Source of the DNA: Amphiura filiformis
Lineage: Eukaryota; Echinodermata; Ophiuroidea; Amphilepidida; Amphiuridae
Length of the DNA: 64,000 nt
Assembly (NCBI RefSeq): GCF_039555335.1
Contig: NC_092641.1
Location: forward strand, 31,804,848 to 31,868,847
Direction: 5' to 3'
The notes beneath the pieces were generated by a model, which saw only the letters and a list, made by a program, of their open reading frames with translations, was not told the DNA's origin and made no database searches. Every line of letters starts with the position of its first letter. The stretch's first letter is position 1. Of this stretch, positions 12,935 to 25,284 are shown piece by piece. Position numbers and translations under genes: made by a program.

Positions 12935-13769
12935 GTGCAAGTGCAAAACATCCTCTTTGGCAATTAGAAAATTCCGTTGTGACATGATGCTTACATCAAC
13001 GTCAAGGGCGCAGTCGTAGCTCTCAAATGCCGTTTGTTCTGTTCAATTTGCTTGTTTTAATCTCAAGAATGTTTATTTAACAACAAAAGGCGAAATCACA
13101 TTTGTGCCACTTTTTACTAGGGAAGAAGGCTAGGCTCATGCTGTAATGTAAATCACTGATAGCTGATGTTGATGCATCTAATGCACCCCTTCGAGGCTCG
13201 TGCATCAACATCAGCGCGTGTGCATTATTTTGTCTAATTTCTCTCCCAACACGTAATATACGCGTTCATATAAGTGTACAATACTTAAGTTTGTCTTTGA
13301 ACATGTCTTGAGCGACAAAGTGAACAGTATTAACATGATAAAATCATTGACATGCACATGTATTTAATTTTACAGCAGAATGTGAAATATTTATTTATCT
13401 TTTCATCTGTTTTAAGTAGAAAAAGAGAATCATTATACCTGTATCACGATAAAACAGTAAAACAGTAAAAACAATTATTTTTGTGTAATTTATGCATGCT
13501 TTTGATTTCACGAAGTAACTCTTGATAAACTTGATGCTATCATTTATTTACATTTACATGTCAGTACTAACAGCCCTCTTCCCTAGTAAAAGTGGTACAA
13601 TTGTGATTTTACCCTTTCGTTGTTAACTAAACATATCTCAAGATTAAAAACAAGCAAATTGACAGAACAAACGGCATTTGTGAGCTAAGACTACGTCCGT
13701 GACGTTGATGTAAGCATCATGTCACAACTGTATTTTATAATTGCCACAGAGGGCGCTATTCACTTGCAC
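12935..13769. mobile_element. Non-autonomous element with about 200-bp terminal inverted repeats
   Basis: GTGCAAGTG starts the left arm and its complement CACTTGCAC ends the right arm. The arms share TGTGACATGATGCTTACATC, AAATGCCGTTTGTTCTG and CCACTTTTACTAGGGAAGA-type blocks. The middle contains a short GATGTTGATGCA inverted pair. It is in copy 1 intron A-B. Confidence 0.75.
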
Positions 13770-14143
13770 AATTGTTTTTTATTTTTTTTGTAGTTGTGAT
13801 AGAAGTTAAATTCACTTCGTCTTTCCCAATTTACGACGATTCGTTGATAAAGGCGGGACCAGTAGCAATATATGAATGAACGTTAGGATAAAAAATCCGC
13901 TTAGCTTAACTTTTAAGCAGTCTATAAGATGCATTTTAGTCGTATGTGACCCATTCCTATACGCCTATTAAAATTGTATATTAACAAACATTGTAGACCA
14001 AGGACCAAATAGCATTATTTTTACAATATAAAATAACATATAAAATTATTACTTACAAACTAAATTATAATTTTCGCAAAAACACTCATTGTAAAAAGTA
14101 AATGATACATGATTCAGAATACATTGGTGAAAGGATTGATCCC

Positions 14144-14453
14144 TATACGCTGAGCGAAGTTACGTAATAATCGGATTAACTACCATAGCAATAGGTGAAA
14201 ACAATTTTTGTATATACAGCGCTGCAATGATACGTTAACGCGGTACCTCTGCATTGAACCATATCATGCAGATCACTTGCACCTGTAAGATTAGTATCTT
14301 TGAAAAGGCCAGTATTGTGTTCAATCTATGATTGCAGACATACACAGGTGATTAGTTCAACCTGATTGTAGTGCAGCGCGATATGTTCAAAATTGTTTTC
14401 ACCTATTGCTATGGTAGTTAATCTGATTAATTACGTAACTTCGCCAGCGTATA
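14144..14453. mobile_element. MITE with inverted ends (ACTACCATAGCAATAGGTGA family), copy 1
   Basis: The left arm (CGAAGTTACGTAATAATC, then GATTAACTACCATAGCAATA) is the inverse of the right arm. The length is about 310 bp. Confidence 0.7.
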
Positions 14454-16119
14454 TCCAGTACGACGGCAACTACTGACCTCTTTTGTTCGACTGATAATTA
14501 TTACAGGTTGGTGAGCACGGTTACGTAACACACAATGTTGAAAGTTTAGCTGGCATATGTTTTTAGCCAAATAGCTCCTGAAATGGAAGACTCTGGTCGT
14601 TTTCTGCTTAAATTACGTACCATGACCACGGATAAAATATTGAACATTCGTGTAAAAACAACAAATAACGTGTAAAAGTTGAATTATATGGGAAATAACG
14701 AAGCTTGAACATGTTCATAGTACTAGCAGGAAAAATGAGAAAAAATGCGTGTCATACGAACAAAAAGTTCATATCTATCAAGCAAGAAAAAGCGCGGGCG
14801 TCAAAACGGATTTGATGTTAGATAATAACTAAAGTTTGTTTGCCTGAAAAATTCATGAAATTTGGTAGCTGTATATGCCTAGTCGTATATTGAAGATGTT
14901 GAAATATTGGCTTTCAGAGTATCTCTGTGCGTGACTATAGTCACGCGGTGTGTTACACGGCTAATAATGTTTTCCCTATAAACAAATTTTCGTTGTTAAT
15001 TGTCCATTGTTGGTTATCTAGCTTAATAAATAAACATCACTAGACAATTATTAATCGATATATGGACAGGCCAACTGCTAATTTTAGCTAAATTTCCTGG
15101 TGACATAATAATGCCAATGGTCACGCATGATTACGACACGAGGTCTCTTTAAAAGCAACTTTTCAACCTACAACTCGATTATTACAGCAATCATATTCGC
15201 TGAAAATTTAATACAAGGTGAAATTAGTTAATGTCTATCATTACAGAAAAGTGTTTTGTCCGCGTTTTATATAGTTGTATGTAACCATTTTAGTGATCAT
15301 GACATGCTTTTTTCTCATTTTTTAAGCTACTTCGCGCACCATAAACATTAATCTTTTCCGCAATAGTTCAACCTTTATAAGTTATTGTTTGCTTTATACT
15401 CATGTTCAAATCTTATCCATGGGCTTAATACGAAAATTAATCGAGAAATGACTCGCGTATTCCATTTTGTGAGTGTTTTCCAAAAATTTGCTGGCTTATT
15501 TTCACCATTTTGTTACGTAACAGCAGAGGTCACGCCGGTAAAAATTACCGGAAGTGAGTTAAGTTGCCGTCGTACTGTCCACACCCATTCATATATCTCA
15601 CGATCTCACCTAAAGAACATTAAACCAGTTAACCGCACCGACCCACCATGTAATAAAAACACAGTTCACCGGGGAATTTTGAATCATGGGAAGGGCGACT
15701 GGACATTAGGAAACGAATTTGGAGAAAACCTTCTGTTAATAAATACTATACTGAGCCACCAGCCTGGGCGGCTCACGCTCCAGTAATTTCAGATGATCGA
15801 GCTCAGTAATACATCAAAGAATGTCTTCCAATTCATGAAAACAAATAGATAATCAGCTTATCGGATTAAAAGCTTAGAGGAAAGGTCTTGCTGCTCAGCG
15901 AGTGTTTGTAATTGTCAGAAGGTTTCCACTAATTCATTCTCTAATGACGTCGCGATTTAAGAATGCCCCATGTCCAGCTCATAGCGATGTGTATCCATAC
16001 AAAAATCAGCACCGCTGAAAGTTGGATTTCATGACTAATATTCGCTTACTACCAGACGTGTCGGAAAGTCAGTTCCTTTTATTCGATATCGATGTTATTG
16101 ATTAGACGATTCAGAGCAG

Positions 16120-16232
16120 TTGATGTTGCTATTGCATAGCAAGTGGTGCCATTGATTTTTGTCAGTTATCAGATCGTCCATAAAACTGACAGAAAATCAA
16201 CTGGCAACTTTGTTGCTAAGTAGCACAACATC
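16120..16232. repeat. Imperfect hairpin in copy 1 intron A-B
   Basis: GATGTTG at the left end and CAACATC at the right, with TTTGTCAGTT/AACTGACAGAA pairing near the loop. The following 60 bp (GCTATATACAGATCGTCATT...) recur at 17.64-17.70 kb. Confidence 0.5.
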
Positions 16233-16939
16233 AGCTATATACAGATCGTCATTACAACAATAGTATCGATAAAGGAACGAAACGTCTGCAAGTAAGTGGA
16301 TATTTTATTGACTCAGTTGTATGAAATCACAACTAACAATTCTTCTATGAATAGTTATCGTACATAAGATCCTTGAACAAATTCATCAGGACTGCAAGGA
16401 TCTTTTACCACGATCTTGACGTTCTTGATTTGAAACGTTTTAAATGACTTTTTATTTGTATATTCTAGCGTTTCCTGATCTTTTACCAATTTACTTCAGT
16501 CAAACACATTGGGTGGCAATGGGTATACAATACATGTTTATTGACCTGATATTTACCGGCCAACACTGAAACAATCACGATAATTATGTCCTCTGAAATA
16601 TATTTCAAAATTCCAAGCTGTCTAAATGTTGCAAAGAATTTGAATTTTAAGAACAGGCATCGGAACATTGGAATTAAGTAAAATTATTACAATGTTCTAA
16701 ATTATCAAGAACCTTTTCTTTTTCCTTCAAAAATAATGTTGAGAGATAATTAGTATAAGATTTTTAAATGTCCAAAGCGAAATAACATTAAATTTTCATT
16801 GAAATTTGTTACATGAATGCTTATCATTTCACGGCATGGGGCTAAATCTAAATCTAAATCATTCAAGCTCATTTATGTCAATGCATGTGAACATAGTATC
16901 ACATTATTTGTGACAGAAGGAGTGATTTTGAATGTTTTC

Positions 16940-17270
16940 GTCTTAGAAAGAATAACCCCTAATGGCCTTTGACCCCAAAAGAGAAGGAAAAGAAAGGTAA
17001 ACATAATTCATTTGCACATACCGTCATCCTCCTATGTTTTTCTTAGCTTATAACATTCTTTTAAGGAATTTGGTTTTATACCGGAAGTGACCCCTTAATG
17101 ACCTTTGACCTCAAATCTGTGTATGATTCATAGACCGGGTAATAGCAATGCATGTGTGCAAGTTGTGTCCCTGTCCTACGTGAGTTGTGGGAGAAGCTGC
17201 CTTTTTAAAGGTATTTCGTTTTATACCGGAAGTGACCCCTCTAATGACCTTTGACCCCAAATAAAAAAAT
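16940..17270. repeat. Tandem repeat with TGACCTTTGACC (DR1-type) motifs
   Basis: Units share TTTTATACCGGAAGTGACCC followed by TAATGACCTTTGACC. TGACCTTTGACCY occurs at 17099-17111 and 17245-17257, with a variant near 16,966. This is a perfect direct repeat of nuclear-receptor half sites spaced by one base. A related block is at 23.8-24.2 kb. Confidence 0.7.
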
Positions 17271-17615
17271 ACCACAAATACATTAGGTTAACATAATTTC
17301 ACTATAGTTTTAAATATTGATTCGACTACGTCTCGTCCAATATTTTAAACTCATAGCTCGACCAATAAATATGGGTCAATCGATCCAATTTTATCGATCT
17401 ATCGGTGTAAGCATGTCAGTGTTAGAGCAAATGTAATGGTCGACAGAAGAAAGAAAGAAGAAGATCCTGTTGAATTTTCAGCCGTGACTAACGTCAACGG
17501 CTGTGTAACATTTAGATATTTTTTCTGAAATCAAAGTCAAGGTCGTTTGATACTTCCAAACTCTTATCATTCTTTAGAAAAAGGAAACATACAAAATCCA
17601 AATTTTGGATAAATC

Positions 17616-17867
17616 ATGAGGTTTAAGCAGCATCAACATCAGCTATATACAGATCATCATTACAATAATAGCATCGATAAAGGAAAACGAAACGTCCAAA
17701 TTTTGGATAAGTCACAAGAGGATATTTTAAAAGATAGTTATATGAAAAAAGAGCCATATAATGTCCATTTAGCAGGGGAGGGTATGAGTCCACATGTTAT
17801 CGAAGCATCTAAATTACAAGCTGCCCATCCAGTAAATTATCTTCCTTGTTTTGACTGGCAAAGATAA
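17616..17867 (+). CDS. Unrecognised 83-codon open frame
   Basis: The product (starting MRFKQHQHQLYTDHHYNNSI, ending NYLPCFDWQR) is not recognised. Its first third is a repeat shared with 16.23-16.29 kb, where the same frame ends at a gtaagt. It lies antisense inside copy 1 intron A-B. It could be chance. Confidence 0.12.
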   Translation: MRFKQHQHQLYTDHHYNNSIDKGKRNVQILDKSQEDILKDSYMKKEPYNVHLAGEGMSPHVIEASKLQAAHPVNYLPCFDWQR

Positions 17868-19369
17868 ATTAAATTACTTTAGGGAAAATATGCGGGTGTA
17901 TTTCAAACTAACGTATGAGTGACATTTTCCATTTGTAAATTTGATTTGCAGCAAATGTTAAATACAGTTTATCAGCTCAAATGAGGACATTCAGTCCTGG
18001 CTAGCTACCCAGACAGCGATAGTAAATGCGCCTCAAATAATAGTGACATAGTGGGTATCACTGAAATGGCCATTTTGACGATAATTGCATCTGAAGTATT
18101 TTGCAAAATTCTAATTGCTCGATTAAATGTCCCTTTCTTGAATGAATTTGAAAATAATATTTAAGAAATCAATTGAGGCATCGGAACATTGGAATTAAAT
18201 GAAGGGGCAAATTATTACAACAAGTATGCTTTCTAAATTATCAAAGAACCTTTTATTTGGTATCGGTATTAGCTTCCTAAAAGCCAAATGTTACATCACT
18301 GATGATAATTAGTTAAGATTCAACGGATTTCGTTAAAATTTTGGATACGTGTCTAACACATTAGCGAAATAATGTTGAATTTTGTAAAATGGGAATTGTT
18401 ACCTGATTTCTTTTATGACTTTATGAACTTGCGTACTTCAAACTATTAAAAACGGAATGGGGTTAAAATGCTTCTAAATCAATGTCAAGCTATATTTTGA
18501 ACCATTGAACTTGCAACACTATGTCACTGAAACTTATCATTGCTTTAGGTAACAGGTTACCAAACACATACACAGCAATGTTGAAAAAGATTGTATTTTT
18601 GTCACCTATACCACCATATTAGGTCCAGTTTCCTTGTAAGCTTCATTTTTGTGATTTTGATAACTATTTTATATTTATTTGCCCAATCCAACTCAACTAG
18701 GCAATCTAAATTGTACTCACCATTTACATCCGAAGGTATTTTAGTATATTCTTAATTCCTTTTTATCCAGTAAAGAAAATTCAAAACAACTGGTTGCCAT
18801 ATGATATCACAGACTATCACCATGTATTCAAAATTGATCTTCCTTGAATTTGAGGGCAAAAATAAATTCAAAAATTGACTTTAGAATGTATGATAAAACT
18901 ATGCGGGTGTATTTCAAACTTACGTATGATGAACCATATTTTCCGTATAAACCTTTGATTTGCGAAAGTGTTAAATCTTTATCTAACTCATATTATGAAG
19001 ATACATACAGTGTAGTATAAATTGTCTATGTGGAAGAGTTATAGTATTTAATTTAGTTCAGTGTTATAATCAGTGAGTATATTATAGATAGTATAACAAA
19101 GGATTAATGTATTCTATTCATGTATTCTACTTGGACATGTTCAATAGAATAAATTGCATCTGAAGTTTGTTTGAAACACACATCTTAACCGCCAGTCATA
19201 GTATACAAAAAAAATATTAGGCCTAAAATGATTTTTAAAATGGTTTAAAACCACTTTTATGTGAAGTTCAGGATTTGAAACTATGAAATATTTATATACT
19301 TTATAATGTAAAATATAGATGGGTTGTGAAATTCAGGGTATTATTCTAATTAGTTACATTTAAACTTAT

Positions 19370-19760
19370 ACGTCAGTATGTCAAATTTTTGAAAAAATTA
19401 TTCCCCATTCAAAATTGACACAGAACACGTGATACGCCAGTATGTCGAATAATAGTTGAATTCATATCCATATTGGTCACACAGCCACAATATACCAAAA
19501 TAGTGGTGTATGTCACATATATACGCATAGTGGCGTATGTCACTGATACGCCACTATGTCGTCCAAAACACGGAGAATGTTGTATACAATTATTCCATTG
19601 AGTGAGATACGCCAATCCTAATTAGTGATAATACTTAATTAATTAATGACATGCATGTTTGTCAGAATGTAAAGCTTTATACATAGATTATGAAACCTTA
19701 TCTCGTTTTGTCAAAAATGACTGATACATCGGTATGTCGTCCAAGCCACGATATGCCTAC
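19370..19760. repeat. Cluster of GATACGCCA(G/C)TATGTC words, both orientations
   Basis: At least six occurrences, forward and inverted, just 3' of copy 1 exon A in intron A-B. Irregular spacing of roughly 20-110 bp. Confidence 0.5.
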
Positions 19761-19803
19761 AGAACTATAGAACGGAGAATATGCGAGGGTATTTCAAACT
19801 TAC

Positions 19804-19950
19804 TAGTATGGGTGCAACTTTCAACTTCCCATTTTTGATTCGTGTCACCATCGATGGCCCGTGAAGCTATTCCACCATGTGCTGTTGAGCTTTGGTCAGT
19901 TACTTTACCAAAGAGAGGATACGGTATTGTACACTGATGAGTTATAAGAT
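19804..19950 (-). CDS. Copy 1 exon A: N-terminal third of FTP domain
   Basis: The exon is 147 bp like copy 2, phase 1 at both ends, with a caaacag acceptor and gtaagt donor. It encodes PLFGKVTDQSSTAHGGIASR, then AIDGDTNQKW and SCTHT. It is open throughout and keeps the sugar-site His. Confidence 0.72.
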
Positions 19951-21747
19951 CTGTTTGATATAAAATGAATAAGAAGTAAATATCATGTACTTCATTTTTT
20001 TACAAATGCCAGGATTTGTCTTTTATCGGGCAAATTTAAGCATTTTCAGCAGAAAAGAGCTAAATGACATATGAGCAAGCAACGTGGATTTTGACAATCT
20101 ACACCCAAAGCCCTTTCGACCTATTATTTGACTTTTGTCAACTATATATATATGGTAATTAGCTGGGGGTCAAAACTCCATATGATCATCGTGTTGTCAA
20201 CGCTTTGCTTAGGTATCTATCATGATCTATGCGATCTGTTTGGGCACACGTTGATAATTTTGTCATAGTGACGAATTGAGGAATGTGAGAAATTACATTC
20301 TAGTAATGGTTAAGTGATACAACCTGTGCAGTACACTTTATGTATTATTGTAAGTTGTTTTACATTCTGTTTTAGAATAAAGAATGCGATTGAAAAAAAC
20401 GTACACGGGCTCTTTGTACATCTTTCGCATGCATTTACTCTATTTAAATACTGGCAAGATAATTCGAACATTAGGCTATTCCAGTTGAAATAGCCTATCA
20501 CAGTTGAAATGACCTTAATCTCCACACAGGGGTGCAGAAATGGAGATGCTTATTTTAGGTAACTCAATTTAGAATTAACACTGCCCGTGTGGAAGATTAA
20601 ACGTTATTTATTGTTTTTGCGTACAGTGTAAAGGGCCGGGCGAATCTCTCTTTATCATAATACAAATCTAATTAAAGCCACCTCTACACCCCCACAAAAA
20701 GAAGAAGAAAAACAAAAACAAAACACAAACAAACACACACGTGGAAATGATATGAGATTATAAACGGACCAGTTGTATATTCATACTAATAAATGGCATT
20801 TTGTATGATATATGGTTAGCCCGTATTTGCGACTCTACCCATACCCATACCCATAACAATGAAAAGAATGTGATCCATTAAAAAAAACAAATATATTATA
20901 TCAATTTCAAATCTAAAAACGGTTCAAAAATCCTTCGTCTACTCTGGAGTCCGGGGATACCCCATTAGAGAGTTTGCGGAGAGGCGTTCACTGCAAAATA
21001 CGGGTTACGGATTTCAGAGGTTAAGATTTCCCCAAAGCTCACCTCAAGCCACTAACGCTCGTCGTTCCTAGTATGTTCGTGAAGCATAGAGTCTGAACCA
21101 AGACTACGTGTAAACGCAATTGCAATCATGATGGCGCTGTGCTGAGACAAATAATCTAAAGGTAATAGGAAACCCATTGATTTTGGGTGCATCGAACCAG
21201 AGAAGATTATCTTCTTTCATCGAACGACTTTCCTCGGTATCGATATGCAAATACGACTGGCTGTATCTATAATGCGCTAAGCATTCAGTCCAGATTAGCG
21301 ATATTTGAGTTTTGCGGGCTATTGGAAAATGAGTATAGGCCTATGTTCACACGTGTATGCTATTTGTCAAATAATCTAAACAGAGTTTGGTGTTGGATGC
21401 CCAGGAAGTCTTGGTTATATTATTCGAATAACAAGAAACAAACCATTATCATATAAATAATTCTGTTTACTTTCTAAAGCAAAATGAAAATAGATAATCT
21501 AATTTAATAACATTCAACAACCCTTTGTTCTAAACTTTGATAAACGTTCTACACTTCAATAAGACACTTATAGACCAAACATATTTGACTATAGCATTCG
21601 AATTTTGGCTTAAAATGTTGTTGTATTATTTTTCAGTACCAACACGAGTTTCACAGTATTTTTATATAAACATACATCGATATGTTATCAAAACGTTTTA
21701 ACTGGTGCATCATGCATTATCATGTTTTAAAAAATTTTGGAGTTTAC
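19951..21747. other. Copy 1 intron 1: nothing recognised
   Basis: AT-rich, with a short A/C-rich stretch near 20.70 kb and three CCCATA units near 20.84 kb. No supported gene or complete mobile element. Confidence 0.4.
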
Positions 21748-21802
21748 CTGAATAGTATCCATCACAACCCATTGCAATATCGCACAGGTAAATCAGAAAC
21801 AT
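21748..21802 (-). other. Possible alternative signal-peptide first exon
   Basis: ATG and 18 codons (MFLIYLCDIAMGCDGYYS) end in phase 1 at a gtaaac donor. This is the phase needed to splice to exon A at 19950. A related ATG exon lies at 56926-56878. A third, frameshifted copy of the block is at about 22.78-22.86 kb. It may be a real alternative leader or just part of a local repeat. Confidence 0.25.
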
Positions 21803-22878
21803 GTGTTTGTGGACTAAACATAACACGACGAAAAAAATCAGATTGAAACAAACTCTTCATAATATGCCGTAACACGACACAATCTTGCCTATGACGCCTC
21901 TTAGCTGATTTTTGACGGCATTTTCACAGCACAAATGAATAGGCAACGTTCGAATTCGCGTCGAAAAATAATCATAAACACGTTGATTAACGAGATCAAA
22001 GTTCAAAATGGATTTGATTACGTCGGAACTTGTTCTATTAGGATACTTTGATTCGTTTCATAACATGAAAATATACAATTTTCTGCATTTTATAATGCGT
22101 TTTTTTGTCATTTTGAACGTCATTTTTTGCACCAACAAAACGTATCGCCTTACGGTACATTTTGACCAAGTATATGATTTAACTCTAGAGGGGCATAATA
22201 ACCGATTTTCGACTAATGCAGACGACTGTTCGCGTTCCGTGTCACGTTTCAAAAATTCAAAAATTTCATTGTGGCCTGTACACCATTTAATGAAAACGCA
22301 TATTTCGCGTTTAGGGAATCAAAAGCATGAAAAATACATTAAAATGCAAGTACAATGCGCGGAAATGAAATTTAGGGTATGAAATTTGATGTTAGGGTTA
22401 GTGGTGTCGTTCTGAGGGTTAAGCTATTGATGCTTTTCAAAAGTTGAAAATGTCTCAAAACTTGGACCCCGGTCTTTTATGTTGAAGCCTATGGCTAGCA
22501 TATTTCATGACAGGCGATTAAATAAGTGGCAAATTTACATGCTATTGATTTATATTCAAATACATAGACAAATAATAATAAGATGCATAGCTTGTTTCCA
22601 AGCCATGTTAAGTCCACAACGATCAATACTTTTGCAACCATTATTGATGTTGCACAGCAATATGCGGACTATTAAATTCTCATTTGGGGAACCGAAGGAT
22701 CATACAGTATTGTTATTGCATCCATCCACTGTTTGCTTTGTAATGGTGCATTCAACTGAAATAACTAAACCTATAGCATCACAACCCATTGCAATATCGC
22801 ACAGGTCATCAGAAACATGTGTTTGTGGACTAAAATCATTTGGAAACAAACTCTTCATAATATGTATGACGTACATAC

Positions 22879-22942
22879 CTTCATCAGCTCTAACGTTAAC
22901 GTAAATAATCATAAACACGTTGATTAAATATGGTAAGTTCAT
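22879..22942 (-). CDS. Copy 1 exon 1: signal peptide
   Basis: The exon has ATG and 21 codons, MNLPYLINVFMIIYVNVRA then DE. It ends in phase 1 at a gtatgt donor. It is collinear with the copy 2 exon 1 at 49994, with one codon fewer. The bases just upstream (cacgtaatcaac) resemble the copy 2 leader but lack its perfect ATTACGTAAT. Confidence 0.65.
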
Positions 22943-23829
22943 GTTGATTACGTGAAGGTGATGATACATGAACCTGTAAAAAACAAGGACAACATAATCA
23001 GTTGGTCAATTGCAGCAACATATTTCAGTTACATTTTCAGGTATATGTATTAACTCTTTTCAACGCGGTGTCGACTGCAGACGACAAGTTTCAAATTTTT
23101 TAAAGAAATTCAAAAATTTCATAAATGTAAATTTCATGACCATATTTGGAATCAGCATGAAAAATACATTAAAATGAGTACAAACAAACCTAGTATTGGT
23201 TCAGTGGTTTGAGATAGCTACTTGATATTTTGAGAAAATGAAAACTTGGACGTTCGATGTTGAAGTCTGATGGCTAGCATTCAGAGCATTAAATGGTGCA
23301 AATTTATGTGAAATTTCGATCGCAAATAGTCAGTGGAATCAAACAACCGTTTCTAAGTCTTCAGAGTGGAAGAAACTTGCAATTGATTTACCGTTTGAAA
23401 AGCACAATATGGAAGATGACAAGCTGCATTGCACGATACACTGGAATATTCAGTGATAAAAAAATTCAATTATTCAAATCACAATTCAAATTTTAGTGGC
23501 AGCTCATACTCAACAATCGCACTCACCCCAACAGCAAATCACGCACACCTCACACACTATACATACCCACCTACATCCACCCCATCAACCTTTTATGATA
23601 TGAACGTGACACATGAGCAAAAAACGACACACAAAACACGGAACAATATAATAGTTAGCTCTATCTTACCTCTTCTAGATCGGTATACCGTTAGCCAAGG
23701 CGTTTTTTTAATTTAACTTGTCTGGGCATGTTGTCAAGATATTTATGTGGTATAACTGCACATAATCATTATCAAATACAACTAGAGACGTTGTGGTCAT
23801 AGACCCAGAACAAACCCGTGCCTTTATTT

Positions 23830-24190
23830 GCACCTTTGATCCCAAAACCTCACGCTGACTATTCATAGTCCATAGTCCTGTGGTGTCATTTTTGGTAGAA
23901 GAGACATTTTGAAGGTATTCTCTCAAACCAGATGTGACCCATTCATGAGATTCCAGCCCAAATCTATAAACAACCCATAGACAATTTCTAACATCAATGC
24001 ATGGGTGCAAGTGGCGTCAGTCTACTATGTTATTTGGGGCAGATGTGGCATTTATTTAAAAGGTATTTTGTATCGGACCGAAGTAAATTCGTAATGACCT
24101 TTTACCCCAAACCTGTGAACACCCCATAGATAAACTTTTGGCAATGCATGTGTGCAAGTAACTGTGCTGTGTAATTTGAGTGAGAAGAAA
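23830..24190. repeat. Second block of the DR1-type repeat family
   Basis: Two units sharing CAATGCATGNGTGCAAGT, CCCATAGA and RAGGTATTYT. The receptor-like sites are degraded (TGACCTTTTACCCC). Confidence 0.6.
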
Positions 24191-25127
24191 CATGTTTGAC
24201 TGAAAATCATGCTTTTGGCTGGTCTGTTGTCGACAAGGCTGTTGTCGATAAAGCAATTTTCATGATTACAGACAAGCATGAACCATTTTTTACAAAAATA
24301 ATACAAACATAAACAATATTTAGAGATAAGCTTAAGATAAGCTTAAAATCGCTATTAATTACCATGGAATAACTTTTGGTATAAATAGAAATAATTGAGG
24401 TCAAGATGACACTGAATAATACACTTTTTTCTTGTAGCGTAAGGCCAAAACAAATGCTTCAAAGCCGCCCGCACGTTCGTTTTTCTTAGCGCGTCCATGC
24501 CAGCTGAAACTGCAAATTCATTTTTTGCATTTTTGAAAGATTTTTACCGTAAAATCATGAAAACTCTGAGACATATTGAGAAGAAAATTTACTTTATTGA
24601 TATTCGCATCGAGGTATAAAGGCATTTTGTCAAATGTGATCAAGCAAAATTTCGGAACTTGAAATATTGATTTTGAGATATAAGTCAAACAAATGCTGTG
24701 TACTCGCAAATTTGATTCAAAATTAAGTTTTGCAAAATCTAAAATAACGCATTCCGCACTCACTGCCATGGGCCTTGAGACATTTGTTTGTTTGTTTGTT
24801 CGATTTGAATACGTGTAGTTGAACGGTAACGCGTTATCTCTGAACTCAATATTTTGACTTTGTTAATGTATTGCTATTGTCGACAACTTGAAGGCTGGTC
24901 TTGATTGTCGACAATGAACATTCTACTCGACAACAGCCCCATGATTCACCTTTGTGACCCTGATCGATCGATTCGCGTATGACCAAGTATGCATGGTCAA
25001 CATCGACGAAGACATTTGAGAAATGGCTAGAAAATAAAAGACAACGCTACTGCATATACCATATACTACATGCATGGAAGAAAAAAGCCCAGGCAGCAAA
25101 AAGACACAGCAGTGGGTCACATTAGGT

Positions 25128-25284
25128 CAGTGGCGTAGCTTGGGTCATCACATGGGAGGAGGGGGTGTTTCGGGCACCGACCATGATTGGGCGGGGACAA
25201 GCCGTTTTCGGCAATTTTCCTATGGGATTTAAAAAAATTCAGATCGATTGGGAGGGGGGGTGCCCTTATGACGCTACGCCACTG
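25128..25284. mobile_element. hAT-type MITE with perfect 8-bp target-site duplication
   Basis: The ends are CAGTGGCGTAGC and GCTACGCCACTG. CATTAGGT is repeated at 25120-25127 and 25285-25292. The length is 157 bp, with no coding capacity. Confidence 0.88.

Larger units (their letters stand above)
14454..19803. other. Copy 1 intron A-B, remaining part
   Basis: Mostly AT-rich DNA. Contains the 16.1 kb hairpin, a duplicated 16.23-16.75/17.64-18.25 kb block, DR1-type repeats, and two relics resembling the exon A donor region (17.88-17.96 and 18.90-18.97 kb). The 133-codon open frame at 15,385-15,786 is not recognised. Confidence 0.45.
5880..22942 (-). pseudogene. FTP lectin - kringle - LU protein, copy 1, 3' half broken
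   Basis: The exon order is the same as copy 2: 22942-22879 (signal), 19950-19804 (A), 12756-12664 (B), 7932-7713 (C), 7031-6680 (kringle) and 6246 to about 5880 (LU/stalk). Signal and FTP exons A-C are open, with compatible phases and the lectin residues kept. Against copy 2, the downstream exons show an extra A at the end of exon C, two 1-bp deletions and one 1-bp insertion in the kringle exon, and an extra G giving an immediate TGA in the last exon. They also show a compensating deletion, loss of two LU cysteines, and a terminal stop mutated so the frame runs on about 50 codons. A full-length product is not possible. A 175-residue lectin-only product is conceivable. Confidence 0.75.

Noticed and set aside
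15385..15786. 133-codon plus-strand open frame
   Set aside because: No motif or signal peptide recognised; antisense within a copy 1 intron.
22700..22969. 89-codon frame read straight through the copy 1 leader exon
   Set aside because: The reading continues past a good gtatgt donor; only the first 21 codons match the copy 2 leader.
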